Shown here piece by piece: positions 12,988 to 23,295 of a stretch of DNA of 64,000 nt; the stretch's first letter is position 1, and every line of letters starts with the position of its first letter. A model generated the notes under the pieces. The model made no database searches and was not told where the DNA came from. It saw only the letters and a list, made by a program, of their open reading frames with translations. Made by a program: the position numbers and the translations under genes. The stretch is from Semisulcospira habei (lineage: Eukaryota > Mollusca > Gastropoda > Semisulcospiridae): NCBI GenBank assembly GCA_036245525.1, contig BTPG01000004.1, positions 160,274,230 to 160,338,229 on the forward strand, written 5' to 3'.

Positions 12988-13065
12988 ACCCCCCCCCACC
13001 ACCACCCCCACCACCACCACCCCCCCCCCCCACCACCACCACCACCCCCCCCCACCCCCACATTT
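12988..13065. repeat. CCA/C-rich microsatellite
   Basis: Runs of C alternate with (ACC)n and (CCA)n immediately after the SINE-like tail. This probably continues the minisatellite that lay here before that insertion. Confidence 0.85.
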
Positions 13066-13200
13066 AGGTTACTGTGTCAAAATGAGAATGTAGTTCAAAT
13101 TTTGGTCACTGGGTCAAAACAAGAAAGTAGTTCAAATTTTGGTCACTGGGTCAAAACAAGAAAGTAGTTCAAATTTTGGTCACTGGGCCAAAACTAGAAA
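13066..13200 (+). repeat. 37-bp tandem repeat, about 3.3 units
   Basis: Units starting GTAGTTCAAATTTTGGTCAC recur at 13090, 13127 and 13164, with a degenerate first unit. The spacing is exactly 37 bp and there are no unique spacers, so this is a minisatellite and not a CRISPR array. Confidence 0.9.
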
Positions 13201-14039
13201 TCTGTATCACTAGGTCATTTCAGAAAATGTATGTCATATCAAATAAGGAGGCCACACTCTGCTTTGAACTACAGCAAGTTTTCACAAAATAATTTTTCAA
13301 CTGCAATGAAAACCCCCCCCCCCCCCCTGAAATAGGCATGTCCCGTCAGGCTATTCAATTGGACGGGTCCATAAAAAAGGGGTGATTTAAAAATACCTCA
13401 TGTAAGTCTACACAGACATGTATAGGTGTCAAGCCAAGGCCTTTTATTAATAAGATCGAACCGGTTTTTCTAGCTGTGTCTGACGCGACTGTTTGCTAAT
13501 TTTATTGATCAGTCTGTGCGGAAACGTTCTCAGAAGAAAACACAGCTCTTTATCGGTGCGTACACACAATATGACGCAAAGTTCTGGAACAAACGTTTTT
13601 AAGCAAGCTGGAATTCTTCGCAAACGACTAAACATTTGTGACAGAAAGGTGGTGTTTACAACCGTGAACTGAAACTTATGAAGGGCTAGCTCGGCAGTGT
13701 CGCGTTAGTCATTTACTGCATAGTACCTGAGACAAGACAAGCCTTAAAGTCTGCCGAGTCACTCAGTGTTAGCGCAGTCCTAATGTGATTTGTTACACTA
13801 ACATTGAGCTATCTTGAACCAGTGGCCAACTACACGCTATTACAGGTGGCTTAGCTGTGTGTCGCGCCGCAAAAATAAGCAGCATACCGATCTCGCTTTG
13901 AGTGTAAGCTGTGTACACAGTGTTGGACGGTGCAGTGTTAACAGAATGTTGATCGGCTTAGACGTAGCGTCTTAACGAAAACGAAACTAAGTGCGCGCAG
14001 TGACTAATTGAGTAAACAGGTGAAGCGAGTGCATGTGTC
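13201..14039. other. Polinton left region with no recognised gene
   Basis: I found no credible open frame. A poly-C run lies near 13313-13327. Polintons are usually gene-dense, so this stretch is either degraded coding DNA or inserted sequence that I cannot identify. Confidence 0.4.
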
Positions 14040-14660
14040 TGTGGTATGTCTGTCTGTCTGCCTTTGTTTGTCTGCCTTTGTCGGTGTGTGTGTCTGTATG
14101 ACTGTGCCGTGCGTATGTGCGTGCATGCCTTTGCCTCTATGTGTGCGTGCATTGTGTTTGTTTGTCTGTGCGTGATTATGCGTGTGCGTGATTATGCGTG
14201 TGCGTGTGTATGCGTGCATGCGTCTATATGTATGCGTGTGTGCGTGCGTGAGTGCATGTGTGTATTATATTAATTGGAATGTGTCTACCGGTAATGTGTA
14301 TGTGTGCCGTGTGTGTGTGAGTATGGGTTATACACCCACAACTGGGACTTCCAGTAAAGCGGGGACATGGGTTATACACGAACAATTGGGGACTTCCAGT
14401 AAACTGGGGACGTCCCCGGTTTGTATGGTTACAACCCATAGTGTGTGTGTATTTTTGTGCGTGTGTGAGTGTGTATGTGTGTTTGTCTGTATGTGTGTTT
14501 GTCTGTGTGAGTGCATGTGTGTGTGTTTATATGTGTATGTGCGTCTGTGTGAGTGCATGTTTTTGCGTATGTAGGCGTGTATGTGTGTGTGTGAGTGCAT
14601 GTTTTTGCGTATGTATGTGTTTGTCTGTGTTTGTTTGCCTGTGTTTGTTTGCCTATACGT
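14040..14660. repeat. (TG)n-rich microsatellite with an embedded palindromic repeat
   Basis: TGTGTG/TGCGTG runs cover most of the stretch and create spurious Cys/Val-rich frames. At about 14324-14440 they are interrupted by two direct copies of a roughly 50-bp block, ATGGGTTATACAC...GGGACTTCCAGTAAA. A near-perfect 22-bp palindrome centred on GGGGACGTCCCC follows. Confidence 0.85.
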
Positions 14661-14799
14661 GTGCATATTAATTAGTTATTAGAGATAGAAAAATAGACAT
14701 TCCAATACCATGTATACCATTTTTTTTTTGTCAATGTCCACATAAACATACACACACACACACACACAAATAAACAAAAAAAAAATACTATTGCTATAT

Positions 14800-14960
14800 G
14801 CACTTGATAACAAATTATTTAAGTTACCTACAGATACTTGATAACAAATTTCCAAAGTCACTTATAACTGACAAATAACTTTACAGGTAACCTTTTAAGA
14901 ACCTATAATTAGTTATTAAGTGACTTAAGTCAAGAACTTATAAGAACTTAAACATAACAA
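14800..14960. repeat. AT-rich imperfect inverted repeats
   Basis: The block AAGTCACTTATAACTGA (about 14855-14871) is matched in inverted orientation by TTAGTTATTAAGTGACTT (about 14911-14928). Two copies of ACTTGATAACAAATT also occur. The segment could form a hairpin just outside the gene block. Its function is unknown. Confidence 0.5.
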
Positions 14961-15147
14961 AATGTAAGTTTTTGACTCAAGTCACAACTTACTCGGACAG
15001 ATTTGTCAAGATACAAGGACAATGAAAAAACTTTTTTTTAGTAATAGTCAGGTGGTGGTGGAGGTGCTGATGGGGTTAAATAGATAGGTGGCATGTCATT
15101 TTTCTGTGAAGTGTATGTCATTATTAAACGATTACCAAATCTGATTT

Positions 15148-15843
15148 TTATTTGTTTAAAAGATTGTGTAGTTTTTTTGTGGTTTCCTGAACACCGATCT
15201 GTTTTCCCATCTCTAAAAAACTGGCCTTAAGTTCTTCAACATTTATGGGAGATTGACTACGCATCTTATTCTGTATTTCAGATTTTTGTTTCTTGTAATT
15301 ATTTAAATCATCCTGGACCCGCTTAAATTCTTCGTCATCAATAAAATTATCGTTTAATGCCTTACTGATAATAAGTTTCATACTGCTCAGCTTTGCACCA
15401 GCAAGCGTACTCAATGCTTCATGTTTCTGTAATTTTGTGTGAAACCTCTTGTTCAAGGCCTCCAAACCAAAGCAAGCCAGGCATGTAGCAACGCTAACAG
15501 CCTCAACTGCTATTCCAGCCAAACTCCCAATTCCTGTGGCGAACAGAACAATACCCCCCACAGAACATGAAGCTGAAACTGCGCCAATAGCCATAGAAGT
15601 GTTTTGAACAGAATTAAATACTGACTTATACCTCCTTTTGCACCGTGAGTACTTAGCCTCTTCTCCTTCCAAATATTTCAAAGCTTCTGTAATATTATTT
15701 AATCTGAATGCATCTGCCTGTAATGTTTTATCTGAAGCAATTTTCACAGCTGTCACCTGTGTATCAGGCGCAAGTGTTGTTTTAGTCGTCACATTTGTTT
15801 CAGTCGGATCAAGCGTTGGTAGTTGCGGATAGAAGTTTACCAT
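15148..15843 (-). CDS. Polinton conserved membrane/coiled-coil protein, 231 aa
   Basis: The frame opens at an ATG preceded by CAATAAAAAAA. The protein has a Thr-rich N-terminus, then a Gly/Ala-rich hydrophobic stretch at about residues 90-130 (GAVSASCSVGGIVLFATGIG). After that come KKxH-type helices (LQKHEALSTLAGAKL) and an acidic, charged C-terminal coiled coil (DDEEFKRVQDDLNNYKKQK). I recall this architecture from uncharacterised genes next to Polinton capsid genes in invertebrate genomes. No enzymatic motif is visible, and a virion membrane-associated or fibre-like role is only a guess. The frame is intact and lies 30 bp downstream of the 292-aa gene on the same strand. Confidence 0.75.
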   Translation of the reverse strand: MVNFYPQLPTLDPTETNVTTKTTLAPDTQVTAVKIASDKTLQADAFRLNNITEALKYLEGEEAKYSRCKRRYKSVFNSVQNTSMAIGAVSASCSVGGIVLFATGIGSLAGIAVEAVSVATCLACFGLEALNKRFHTKLQKHEALSTLAGAKLSSMKLIISKALNDNFIDDEEFKRVQDDLNNYKKQKSEIQNKMRSQSPINVEELKASFLEMGKQIGVQETTKKLHNLLNK

Positions 15844-15872
15844 TTTTTTTATTGACAAATATTTTTTTTTAT

Positions 15873-16751
15873 TTAATCAGCAATTACATTTTGCAACTCT
15901 TCAAAAGTATACAATTTGCTGGCATAATAAAATGCAACAAGATCAATGTGTTCAAGGTTTATGTAAGTTAGACGAACAAAAGTTGTTTTGTCAACCACCA
16001 CCTTGACAGCGGGAATACTGCTTGAAACATTAATAACATCATTATTTTTTGTAATGGCAATAAAGACCTTTGATGATTCTGTTACTGTTTCATTCCATGT
16101 AAGTTTAATTCCTTGTGCAATTTGAGCCTCTTTAGCATTAGTTACTGATCTCATGATAATTTCAAATACTATTGTCGCTTCTCTTGCGATGGTAAAGTTT
16201 GCTGGCATAAACACAACCTTTGCATCAGACCTACCCTTCCTGTGCGTAAGAAGATATCTTCGTTTCTCATAATTTTCAACTTTCAGTTTTTCTCTGCTAT
16301 TGTCGTCTGGGGCAAAGCTTGGAACAAGACTTACAATAAGCGGCCCTGAGTTAACAACCTTCCTAAACACTAAGGCGCCTTCGTCATCAGTGTATACATA
16401 AGGACTAATAAATTCAATCTTTATGTCCCAGTCAATTGTGGGTGGTGGTGCCGGTACAGGTGAAACAACCCACTTACTACCCACATGTATTAAGTTGTAA
16501 GGCGCATTATTTACAGGTGGAGTAGGTACAGTAACATCACGAAGCTGACCAAGTTTAGGAATCTGTTTTTCACCGTCTTTCATGTCGACAATTACTTTCC
16601 TCTTGTACATGCCATTTGAATCAAGTTCAAAACCATATATTTCTCCAACATCCCCCTCCTTCTCAAAATCCTGTACATCAGCCAAATCTTTCAACTCTGT
16701 TACTGGACACGCAACTGGTATGATTGTTCGCTTTGGACCAAGACCACTCAT
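15873..16751 (-). CDS. Polinton hypothetical protein, 292 aa
   Basis: The frame is intact and starts MSGLGPKRTIIPV at an ATG directly preceded by TTTATAAAA. The protein is mostly beta-prone, with a Pro-rich linker (VPAPPPTIDW) near residue 115 and valine-rich strands toward the C-terminus. No known catalytic motif is seen; in particular there is no His-Asp/Glu-Cys arrangement of an adenovirus-type protease. Its place beside the penton-like gene in a three-gene minus-strand block suggests a minor structural protein, but that is inference. Confidence 0.7.
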   Translation of the reverse strand: MSGLGPKRTIIPVACPVTELKDLADVQDFEKEGDVGEIYGFELDSNGMYKRKVIVDMKDGEKQIPKLGQLRDVTVPTPPVNNAPYNLIHVGSKWVVSPVPAPPPTIDWDIKIEFISPYVYTDDEGALVFRKVVNSGPLIVSLVPSFAPDDNSREKLKVENYEKRRYLLTHRKGRSDAKVVFMPANFTIAREATIVFEIIMRSVTNAKEAQIAQGIKLTWNETVTESSKVFIAITKNNDVINVSSSIPAVKVVVDKTTFVRLTYINLEHIDLVAFYYASKLYTFEELQNVIAD

Positions 16752-16771
16752 TTTTATAAACAAAAATAAAA

Positions 16772-17506
16772 TTATTTAACTTCTAACACTACACTAAAAT
16801 CATGCATAAGAACTGGTTTGTCATCCTGATTAGTTACAGATATACTCAGTGACTCAAAGAAACTAGAACCTAATTTCTTAAACTGCAAATTAGGAAATCT
16901 AACAACTACACTTTCACAATACGGAGCAGTTCCAGTAGGTAAGCATCTCAACAAAGTTGAAGGCTTTCCATTGTGAACATTCTCAGATGTGTTTAGTTCT
17001 TTCAAATAAACATTTAGCACTGTGTGTACTGACAAATGAACAGCATATCTTCCAGTTATTTTGGTTTTTTTGGGCTTAAATTTTAATCCTGCTTCATAAG
17101 TCCAATCATCATCACCACTAACAGCTACAATACCAAGATCAGATTCAGTTAAAAAACCCAGTAGTATTAAAAGTTTGTCTGTTAATATAAGCTGACTATC
17201 TTTTGGAAATTCCAATGTAACAAACAAGTTAGCCGGATTTAAAGTTGCTTTAATTTTATACATATTTTGTAAAAATTCAGCTATAGTACAAAAGTCATAA
17301 TACCCAGGCTGTAAATGATTAGCGCCCCAACTTGTAGTACCTACCATTCCATGTACAGAATATTCACCATCATCTGTTACATTAAACCATTTTACTGTGT
17401 AGAACATTTCATGGATAGCTACAGCCTTGCTACCATCCCGATTATCAATCCCATTAGTTAACCACACTGGTTTGCTTGTGTCAAGATTTGTTAAGGTAAT
17501 AAACAT
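16772..17506 (-). CDS. Penton-like minor capsid protein candidate, 244 aa
   Basis: The start codon is directly preceded by AATAAAA. The protein is beta-rich with short glycine turns. It ends in the pattern LQFKKLGSSFFESLSISVTN followed by a conserved-looking strand, which is typical of the C-terminal strands of jelly-roll minor capsid proteins in Polintons and adintovirus-like elements. The 244-residue length fits that class (usually 220-300). The frame is intact and is the promoter-proximal gene of a minus-strand block, divergent from the gene at 17531. Assignment as a penton equivalent is by pattern and context and needs structural comparison. Confidence 0.6.
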   Translation of the reverse strand: MFITLTNLDTSKPVWLTNGIDNRDGSKAVAIHEMFYTVKWFNVTDDGEYSVHGMVGTTSWGANHLQPGYYDFCTIAEFLQNMYKIKATLNPANLFVTLEFPKDSQLILTDKLLILLGFLTESDLGIVAVSGDDDWTYEAGLKFKPKKTKITGRYAVHLSVHTVLNVYLKELNTSENVHNGKPSTLLRCLPTGTAPYCESVVVRFPNLQFKKLGSSFFESLSISVTNQDDKPVLMHDFSVVLEVK

Positions 17507-17530
17507 TTTTATTATCTCATATAAAAAAGG

Positions 17531-19188
17531 ATGGAATTTAAATCACCAACCATTACCACAACAAACGCATTTCAATTTAATGTGAATGCCAAATATAATG
17601 TTACCCCACCCGGGTCTGCCCTGGGGGACTTGGGTGGGGTTAGGTATTTTTTAGTTCCCAGGGTCACCCTGGTCAGCCCCACAGGGTGGGTTTTTCTCTC
17701 TATTCTGGGGCATGTGTTTCTGTCTACCCTTTGTCCATTCACCTGTATTTGCCTTTTTAAAACTCTCCCTACTGTCTGCACTGCCTGTAGCTCTTGATAT
17801 TGGATGTGTGTTGCTAAATGGTCTTAGCTTTATTTAGGCCCATGTGTTAGGTTTATTTAACGTATTTGACCGGCTGGCGACATACATTCAATGTTCTGTT
17901 TCTTTTTTATTTTTTCACAAGCAGTGCAGGCACGTCCTGAGAAAGCCTTGTTGCTGTCGGGACGTTAAGCAATGTACAATCAATCAATCAAACCAAATAT
18001 AATGTTGCACCTACTTATGAACAGAAAATAATTCAACTAAATCAACTCGACATATCTGTGTCTGAACAAGACCTATTTCAAGTCAAAGTACCGAATCCGT
18101 TTGACCATTACCTAAACCCTCCAATAACAGATGACTCAACTGCAAGAAAGTGGTCTTCAAGTCCACTACAGATGTTTCAAAACCAACTTAACTTTGCCAT
18201 ACTGTGTTCAACTACAGGCTGTGGTGTTTCATTCACAGACCATTTGAATCACTCAAACAAACTGATTAGGTCTGTCTACCGTTTCCACACTTATTACCAG
18301 CTTAGACGTATACTGTCAGAACTTCATACACCACTGCCCACTGAATCCAGTTTCAACAGGTTTAACAACCCCATGGATATGAAAGCTTTTGAACGGATTT
18401 GTAATGAATTTAACATAAGCACTAAGTATGACTTTACACAAAAACTTGATGATCACAATGGCATGGGCACATTGTATTATGCTATGAGTCACAGACAATA
18501 CCCTCAAGATTACTACCCTGGGTACACTTCATTCTCATCAAAATCACAAGTCTGGTTAGGATCAATAGAGCAGAAGCAGTCAAACGCCTGGACCACATTT
18601 ATTTTAGACAAATCTGACGGGTTTACTCAAGCGGGAGTCGAGCTCGTCAATGAGTCTATCAGAACATATGTCTGGTGTTTACTAGGAGCACAATCACTAA
18701 CAAAATCAAACATTTTGAATGGAAGTGGAAAGTTTGAAGCACAAAAACAGTTTCTCGCTAATCTAGAAGATTCAATTAATTCAACAGTAGATCTCCCATC
18801 AAGCATACAGCGTTACCAAGACGTACTCAGATATGCCAGATCAAAAGTTGACTTTGTAGTTGGTATCGGGTTATACATGTTACCATCTGATCTTCAACTC
18901 CAAATGGGTACAATAACAAATTATAATAATGAAATCATTGTTGCAGGTGTTGGTCAAAAACTCGGTCTCAATCAATCTGTAAACTTAGGAGGAACAACCA
19001 CACATGTACAGTCATTAAAATCATTACAGACGGTAACAATCCCGGCCCCGGCCCCGGCCCTGGCCCCAACACCGGCACTCATAACAATAACCCCTACACC
19101 AACCCCTGACACTCATGAGTCAGAGAGAACTGCATTGGTAATAGGTCTAACAGGATTAGGGGTTTTACTTCTTTATCTGTTTCATTAA
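17531..19188 (+). pseudogene. Polinton conserved protein with C-terminal anchor, split by SINE-like element
   Basis: The gene begins at an ATG after ATATAAAAAAGG. Twenty-four codons in, it is interrupted by a SINE-like element (17603-17992). The same frame resumes at 18007 and runs to 19188, so the gene was open when it was hit. The body contains QNQLNFAILCSTTGCGVSF, ERICNEF and a well-conserved-looking block RYQDVLRYARSKVDF. A Pro/Thr-rich linker and a C-terminal hydrophobic segment with no charged tail (VIGLTGLGVLLLYLF) follow. I recognise it as a protein recurrent in invertebrate Polintons, with unproven virion function. Its 3' end converges on the next minus-strand gene. Confidence 0.75.
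17603..17992 (+). mobile_element. SINE-like retroposon, copy 3 (inside a Polinton gene)
   Basis: This full-length copy is flanked by the perfect 14-bp duplication CCAAATATAATGTT (17589-17602 and 17993-18006). It interrupts a Polinton open frame that stays in register on both sides. Confidence 0.97.
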
Positions 19189-20797
19189 ATAACCCACCAT
19201 CAACCCTCCTACTGTCACCAAAAATACCCACACATGCTCTGCCATAAACCCTACTACACCCCACCCGGGTCTGCCCTGGGGGACTTGGGTGGGGTTAGGT
19301 ATTTTTTAGTTCCCAGGGTCACCCTGGTCAGCCCCACAGGGTGGGTTTTTCTCTCTATTCTGGGGCATGTGTTTCTGTCTACCCTTTGTCCATTCACCAG
19401 TATTTGCCTTTTTAAAACTCTCCCTACTGTCTGCACTGCCTGTAGCGCTTGATATTGGATGTGTGTTGCTAAATGGTCTTAGCTTTATTTAGGCCCCATG
19501 TGTTAGGTTTATTTAACGTATTTGACCGGCTGGTGACATACATTCAATGTTCTGTTTAGTTTTTTTTTTCACAAGCAGTGCAGGCACGTCCTGAGAAAGC
19601 CTTGTTGCTGTCGGGACGTTAAGCAATGTACAATCAATCAATAAACCCTACTACCTTTGCCGCTGTACTAATCAGCCAACTGACAACAGTGCCAATTATG
19701 CCAGGCAAAGCATCCACTGCTTTCACAGCCAATTTTTTAAGCAAGTCTGATATGTGAGACAACTGTTTCTTTACCCATGACTGTAAATCTTTTGGGTCTG
19801 TTGGAGTCGGGGGGCCTGGGGTTGGTGGTGCTGGGGCCGAGGGTGCACCCCCACCACTACCGGAGACAGCTAACACAACAGTACTGATAATAAATCCAAG
19901 AGCTGTAATTAAACTAGCAATTGTGATACCCTGTTCTCTGAAAAGTGTTTTTAGTCTCTCAGCCAGAGTTGTGTCTTCGTGAAGTATTTTCTGAATAGTT
20001 TCTCTAATTCTGTTGACCTGTGATTTTAGTTTTTGTCTTCCAATACTAATTGTTTCTAACCGTCCTGATCTTTCTATCAGCAAATCATTTAATCTGTGTT
20101 GGATTCTTTCTTTCATTTCTGTGTCAAGATTTCCATTGTCTGCGGTAGCCAGTTTTTCTTTTTCACGTTCTATGTGTTTATCAAGCTCTCCCAGTTTGGC
20201 AACATTGTTTACCATCTCACCTCTTATTGTCTGCAGTGATTTATCCAATCCCATAATCTCCCTCATTGACAAAGGTGGATCATCTATTGTTTTCAAAGCG
20301 TCATTTATTTGTCTTTCAGTAAATGAGGTTTCTTGTATCACTGTGTTTGCTATTTCTGGTAGGCTTGTTACTGGTGCCATTTCAATTTGTTGCCCTGTTG
20401 GCAACTTTGTTTGCGTGTCGTGAAGAACACTAGCCAGTTTTGGCGTGACAGGAGACCCTCCAATTCCAAGATACCTTGCCAACCCAGAGTTACCACCGAC
20501 TTCACCTTTAATTGTACTTAAAGCCCTAAACTTAGAAGGATTATTTTTATGTGTTAGATATATTTTCCCTCTGTCTGTATTTACAAATAAGTGCCCTTTA
20601 TCATATTCAAATTGATTAGGATCTATTACATCTGGGCGCACTCCAACACTGTCATAAAATGAGTTTACTTTGTCTTTTAACAGTTCATGATGCATACTAG
20701 ACATAGTTACCATTCCAGTCATATCTGTGATACTGGTATCTGAGACATTCATGTCATCCATTTCAAAATCTTCATGATTAAATCCTCCTGCTGCCAT
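19165..20797 (-). pseudogene. Polinton conserved coiled-coil/membrane protein, C-terminus displaced by SINE-like element
   Basis: The reading frame starts MAAGGFNHEDFEMDD. It has a globular region with VGVRPDVIDPNQFEYD, then a long charged coiled coil (about residues 165-270). A conserved-looking ERLKTLFREQGITIASLITA segment leads into a hydrophobic stretch, and a Pro-rich linker and amphipathic C-terminal helices follow. In the present sequence translation stops inside the insertion at 19634. The native frame continues beyond the 14-bp duplication to 19165 and overlaps the 3' end of the convergent + gene by about 24 bp. The family recurs in invertebrate Polintons, and its function is unknown to me. 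Confidence 0.75.
19258..19640 (+). mobile_element. SINE-like retroposon, copy 4 (inside a Polinton gene)
   Basis: This copy is flanked by the perfect 14-bp duplication ATAAACCCTACTAC (19244-19257 and 19641-19654). It cuts the C-terminal end off the minus-strand gene that starts at 20797. The original frame continues on the far side to a stop at 19165. Confidence 0.97.
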
Positions 20798-20837
20798 TGT
20801 TTTATTAATTTATTATTTTTTATTGTGCATAATAAAA

Positions 20838-22122
20838 ATGACACAGTCTTACGGATCAAAGTTAGACCCAATACAGAAAACTACGTGAGCCCCTGGGTGT
20901 TAAGGGCATAAGACAATCAATCATCATCACAAACAATCCAAGTACCATAGACCAGAACCAAACACTTACAGTCAAGTTTCCAAACCTAGGCCCCAGTGAC
21001 GTTATCGTTCCTGGCACTGCACGCCTAGCATTTAATATTGAACTATCATCAGATGCAGATGTAAACAGAACACTGGTTGACAATCTTGGCAGAGCAATTG
21101 TTAGAACTATTAAAGTAAAACTTGAAGGACAGGAAGTGTTTAGTCTTGACGACTCCGATGTATTCTACTGTTACAAAGACCTTTGGCTCACAAGAGAAGA
21201 ACGAGAGGAACGTATTTACCAAGGTATACAGTCTGATAATGTTGGTAAACTTCGAATCAATGCTGGAGATAAATCAACGTCAGCAGCCAATGACGTTATT
21301 ATAGCAGAAACATATGGAACCAGATTTTACATTCCACTTGAGTTTGAAATCCTAACAGCTCATTTGCCTTATTATCAAGGGGCACTGAATGACCGTCTGA
21401 GCTTTGAACTAACTTTCAATGACTACTCCAAAGTTATAAAATCATCTGCCACAGATGCAACATATAAGATCTCTAACATTTCCTTGGAATATGAAATTGT
21501 TACACATACTGAACTAGCCAGACTCATACAAAATCAGTACCAGTCAAGACTTCCAATTTATTATGACCGTGTGATTAGACATAGTTTAATACCCAAAGAC
21601 AAAAGCGACCCAATGTGGAACATAAACTTGAACACGCCTGCCAGGTCACTGAAAGGTATTCTTATGTTGTTTGTTGAACCGGTGAGTCCATACAAAAGAG
21701 ATTCAGAAAAATTCTACAATCCTAAGATTACACATTTGTCCTGCACAATCGAAGGCCGCCCTAATCAAGTGTACGCTTCAGGAATGTTACCTTATCAACA
21801 CTACGATGAGATCACAAAGTATTTTGCAGGAGGAAGGATTAGAGATAAACCAGCAAACATTGCGTGCAAAGATCTACATCTGTATGACGTTAGGATCGGA
21901 CAATACCTTACAAACAAATACGCACTGTGGCTAGACCTTCGTAGTACAGATGATGATTACCTTCATGGGTCAGGACGAACTGTCGAGAACGGTAGTGATG
22001 GGATAACAATTCAGATACAAAAGAAGGTTGAAAAAGCCGAAGCCATTAACATATATTTGTACCTGATATATGACGCACAACTCAATATTGCAGAAAGCAG
22101 ACTGAGTGGACACATATATTAA
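20838..22122 (+). pseudogene. MCP: Major capsid protein (double jelly-roll), frameshifted near the N-terminus
   Basis: The predicted start ATG follows AATAAAA. The initial frame opens MTQSYGSKLDPIQK and hits TGA at 20886. The rest of the protein is uninterrupted in the next frame, from at least 20887 to the stop at 22122, with blocks such as LTVKFPNLGPSDVIVPGTAR, YGTRFYIPLEFE and YDVRIGQYLTNKYALW. The total span of about 428 codons fits Polinton major capsid proteins (usually 400-600). These form the hexon-like shell and carry two jelly-roll folds. A single-base indel near 20880-20890 therefore breaks the gene. The packaging ATPase follows 19 bp downstream on the same strand. Confidence 0.85.
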
Positions 22123-22141
22123 AATTATATTGTGTATTAAA

Positions 22142-22753
22142 ATGAACCTGAGCTTAATGACACTCGACCCACACTGTGGATTGTTTTGTGGTGCCACAGG
22201 GTGTGGGAAAACTGAATTTGTACTTAACCTCTTACAAACAAGATACATACACCACTTTGAAAACATTGTAATATTTTGTCCAACAATAAAACACAACAAA
22301 GCTTATCACAACCGTTTATTCATTTGGACTGACAACAACATATATTTAGTTGACCCTGAAAAGAAACTGAATGACTACCTACAATATTTTTACAAGCAAT
22401 TTGAAGGACAGCCAACATTGTTTATTGTTGATGACTGCTCTGCAGAGAAAGACATTGTCAAGAAGAGAAACACTCTATCAGAACTTGCTTTCAGTGGCAG
22501 ACACGCAAACGTCAGTGTATGGATTCTCACTCAGAAATATAATGCTGTACTGAAAGATTTTCGAGAACAGTTAAAGTTTATTTGTTTGTTTTACTGTAAA
22601 GATCGTGACAGCTTTGAAGACTGTCTCAGAGAAAATGATGTCATCCCAAATAAGCATGAACGAGATGATGTAAAAAATAAACTGAAATCAACTAAGCATC
22701 TAAAGCTCATTTTAAAGACAGATCAGCCCACAGGGTATGGGTTAGTAAATTGA
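22142..22753 (+). CDS. ATP: Genome-packaging ATPase (FtsK/A32-like), 203 aa
   Basis: The first in-frame ATG follows GTATTAAA and gives MNLSLMTLDPHCGLF. Walker A is GATGCGKT at residues 17-24. Walker B is the hydrophobic strand TLFIVDD ending at residues 97-98. A sensor-like segment SGRHANVSVWILTQ follows near residue 130. The compact 200-250-residue size and motif spacing match the A32-type packaging ATPases of Polintons, poxviruses and relatives, which pump viral DNA into the capsid. The frame is intact and sits directly after the capsid gene. Confidence 0.9.
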   Translation: MNLSLMTLDPHCGLFCGATGCGKTEFVLNLLQTRYIHHFENIVIFCPTIKHNKAYHNRLFIWTDNNIYLVDPEKKLNDYLQYFYKQFEGQPTLFIVDDCSAEKDIVKKRNTLSELAFSGRHANVSVWILTQKYNAVLKDFREQLKFICLFYCKDRDSFEDCLRENDVIPNKHERDDVKNKLKSTKHLKLILKTDQPTGYGLVN

Positions 22754-22789
22754 TGTAAATTAATTTATACATTTGATTGTCCAATAAAA

Positions 22790-23295
22790 ATGACAGACGG
22801 ACAAATCATACAAGTGCTTGATCTTACACACCTTTTCAAAGATGTTATGCACTTTACTGACTTAATATCACCCAAACAGACTTACATAAGCCTTTCAGCA
22901 CCATCAGAAATATATGCTACATATAGTGTGACTTTGGATTATGTCGATGAGCATCCAAATGTGGAGTGCATGACAGTTGATTTAAAGACACCTACTTTTA
23001 AAGTTGATGATACCAACTATGGTTGGTTAGGGGAAGTTTGTTATAGCATATTTAAACAACTGCGCAAACTAAATCAGGCATCAGAACTGTCCGATTTTGG
23101 GCGATTTTCCGATTTTCCTGGCCCCTGTTTAATAACACTTTTGACTTGGAAATGGCTTTAAATAACTCTACAATTCTTCAAAATCGCCATTTTCCGATTT
23201 TTTTTGGGTGAACAGTTCTGATGCCTGTAAATGTTTATATTGACAGTGTTACAGTTAATAAAGTGGTATTACACAAGGTGAGCCAGCAGAGTTAA
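22790..23295 (+). pseudogene. Small Polinton protein, tail interrupted by a MITE
   Basis: The gene starts MTDGQIIQVLDLTH at an ATG preceded by CAATAAAA. A 153-bp hairpin MITE (23075-23227) interrupts the C-terminal part. As the sequence stands, translation runs through MITE sequence and stops at 23161. The native frame resumes after the MITE and ends at 23295, giving about 115 native codons. I see no domain. Its place between the ATPase and the polymerase is where Polintons often keep small or protease genes, but no protease residues are visible. Confidence 0.65.
23075..23227. mobile_element. 153-bp MITE with CAGGCATCAGAACTGT termini
   Basis: The left end reads CAGGCATCAGAACTGT and the right end is its reverse complement, ACAGTTCTGATGCCTG. 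The direct repeat TAAAT flanks it (23070-23074 and 23228-23232). The interior has CGATTTT and AAAATCG arms, so most of the element folds back. It has no coding capacity. The superfamily is uncertain: the CAG ends suggest hAT-like, but the duplication looks like 5 bp. Confidence 0.85.

Noticed and set aside
13066..13200. Possible CRISPR-like array
   Set aside because: The units are contiguous 37-bp tandem repeats without spacers, and the genome is eukaryotic.
14046..14671. Cys/Val-rich open frames on the + strand and His/Thr-rich frames on the - strand
   Set aside because: They are translations of a (TG)n microsatellite and have no start context or domain.
21122..21304. Separate small gene overlapping the capsid gene
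   Set aside because: It is an alternative frame within the capsid coding region.
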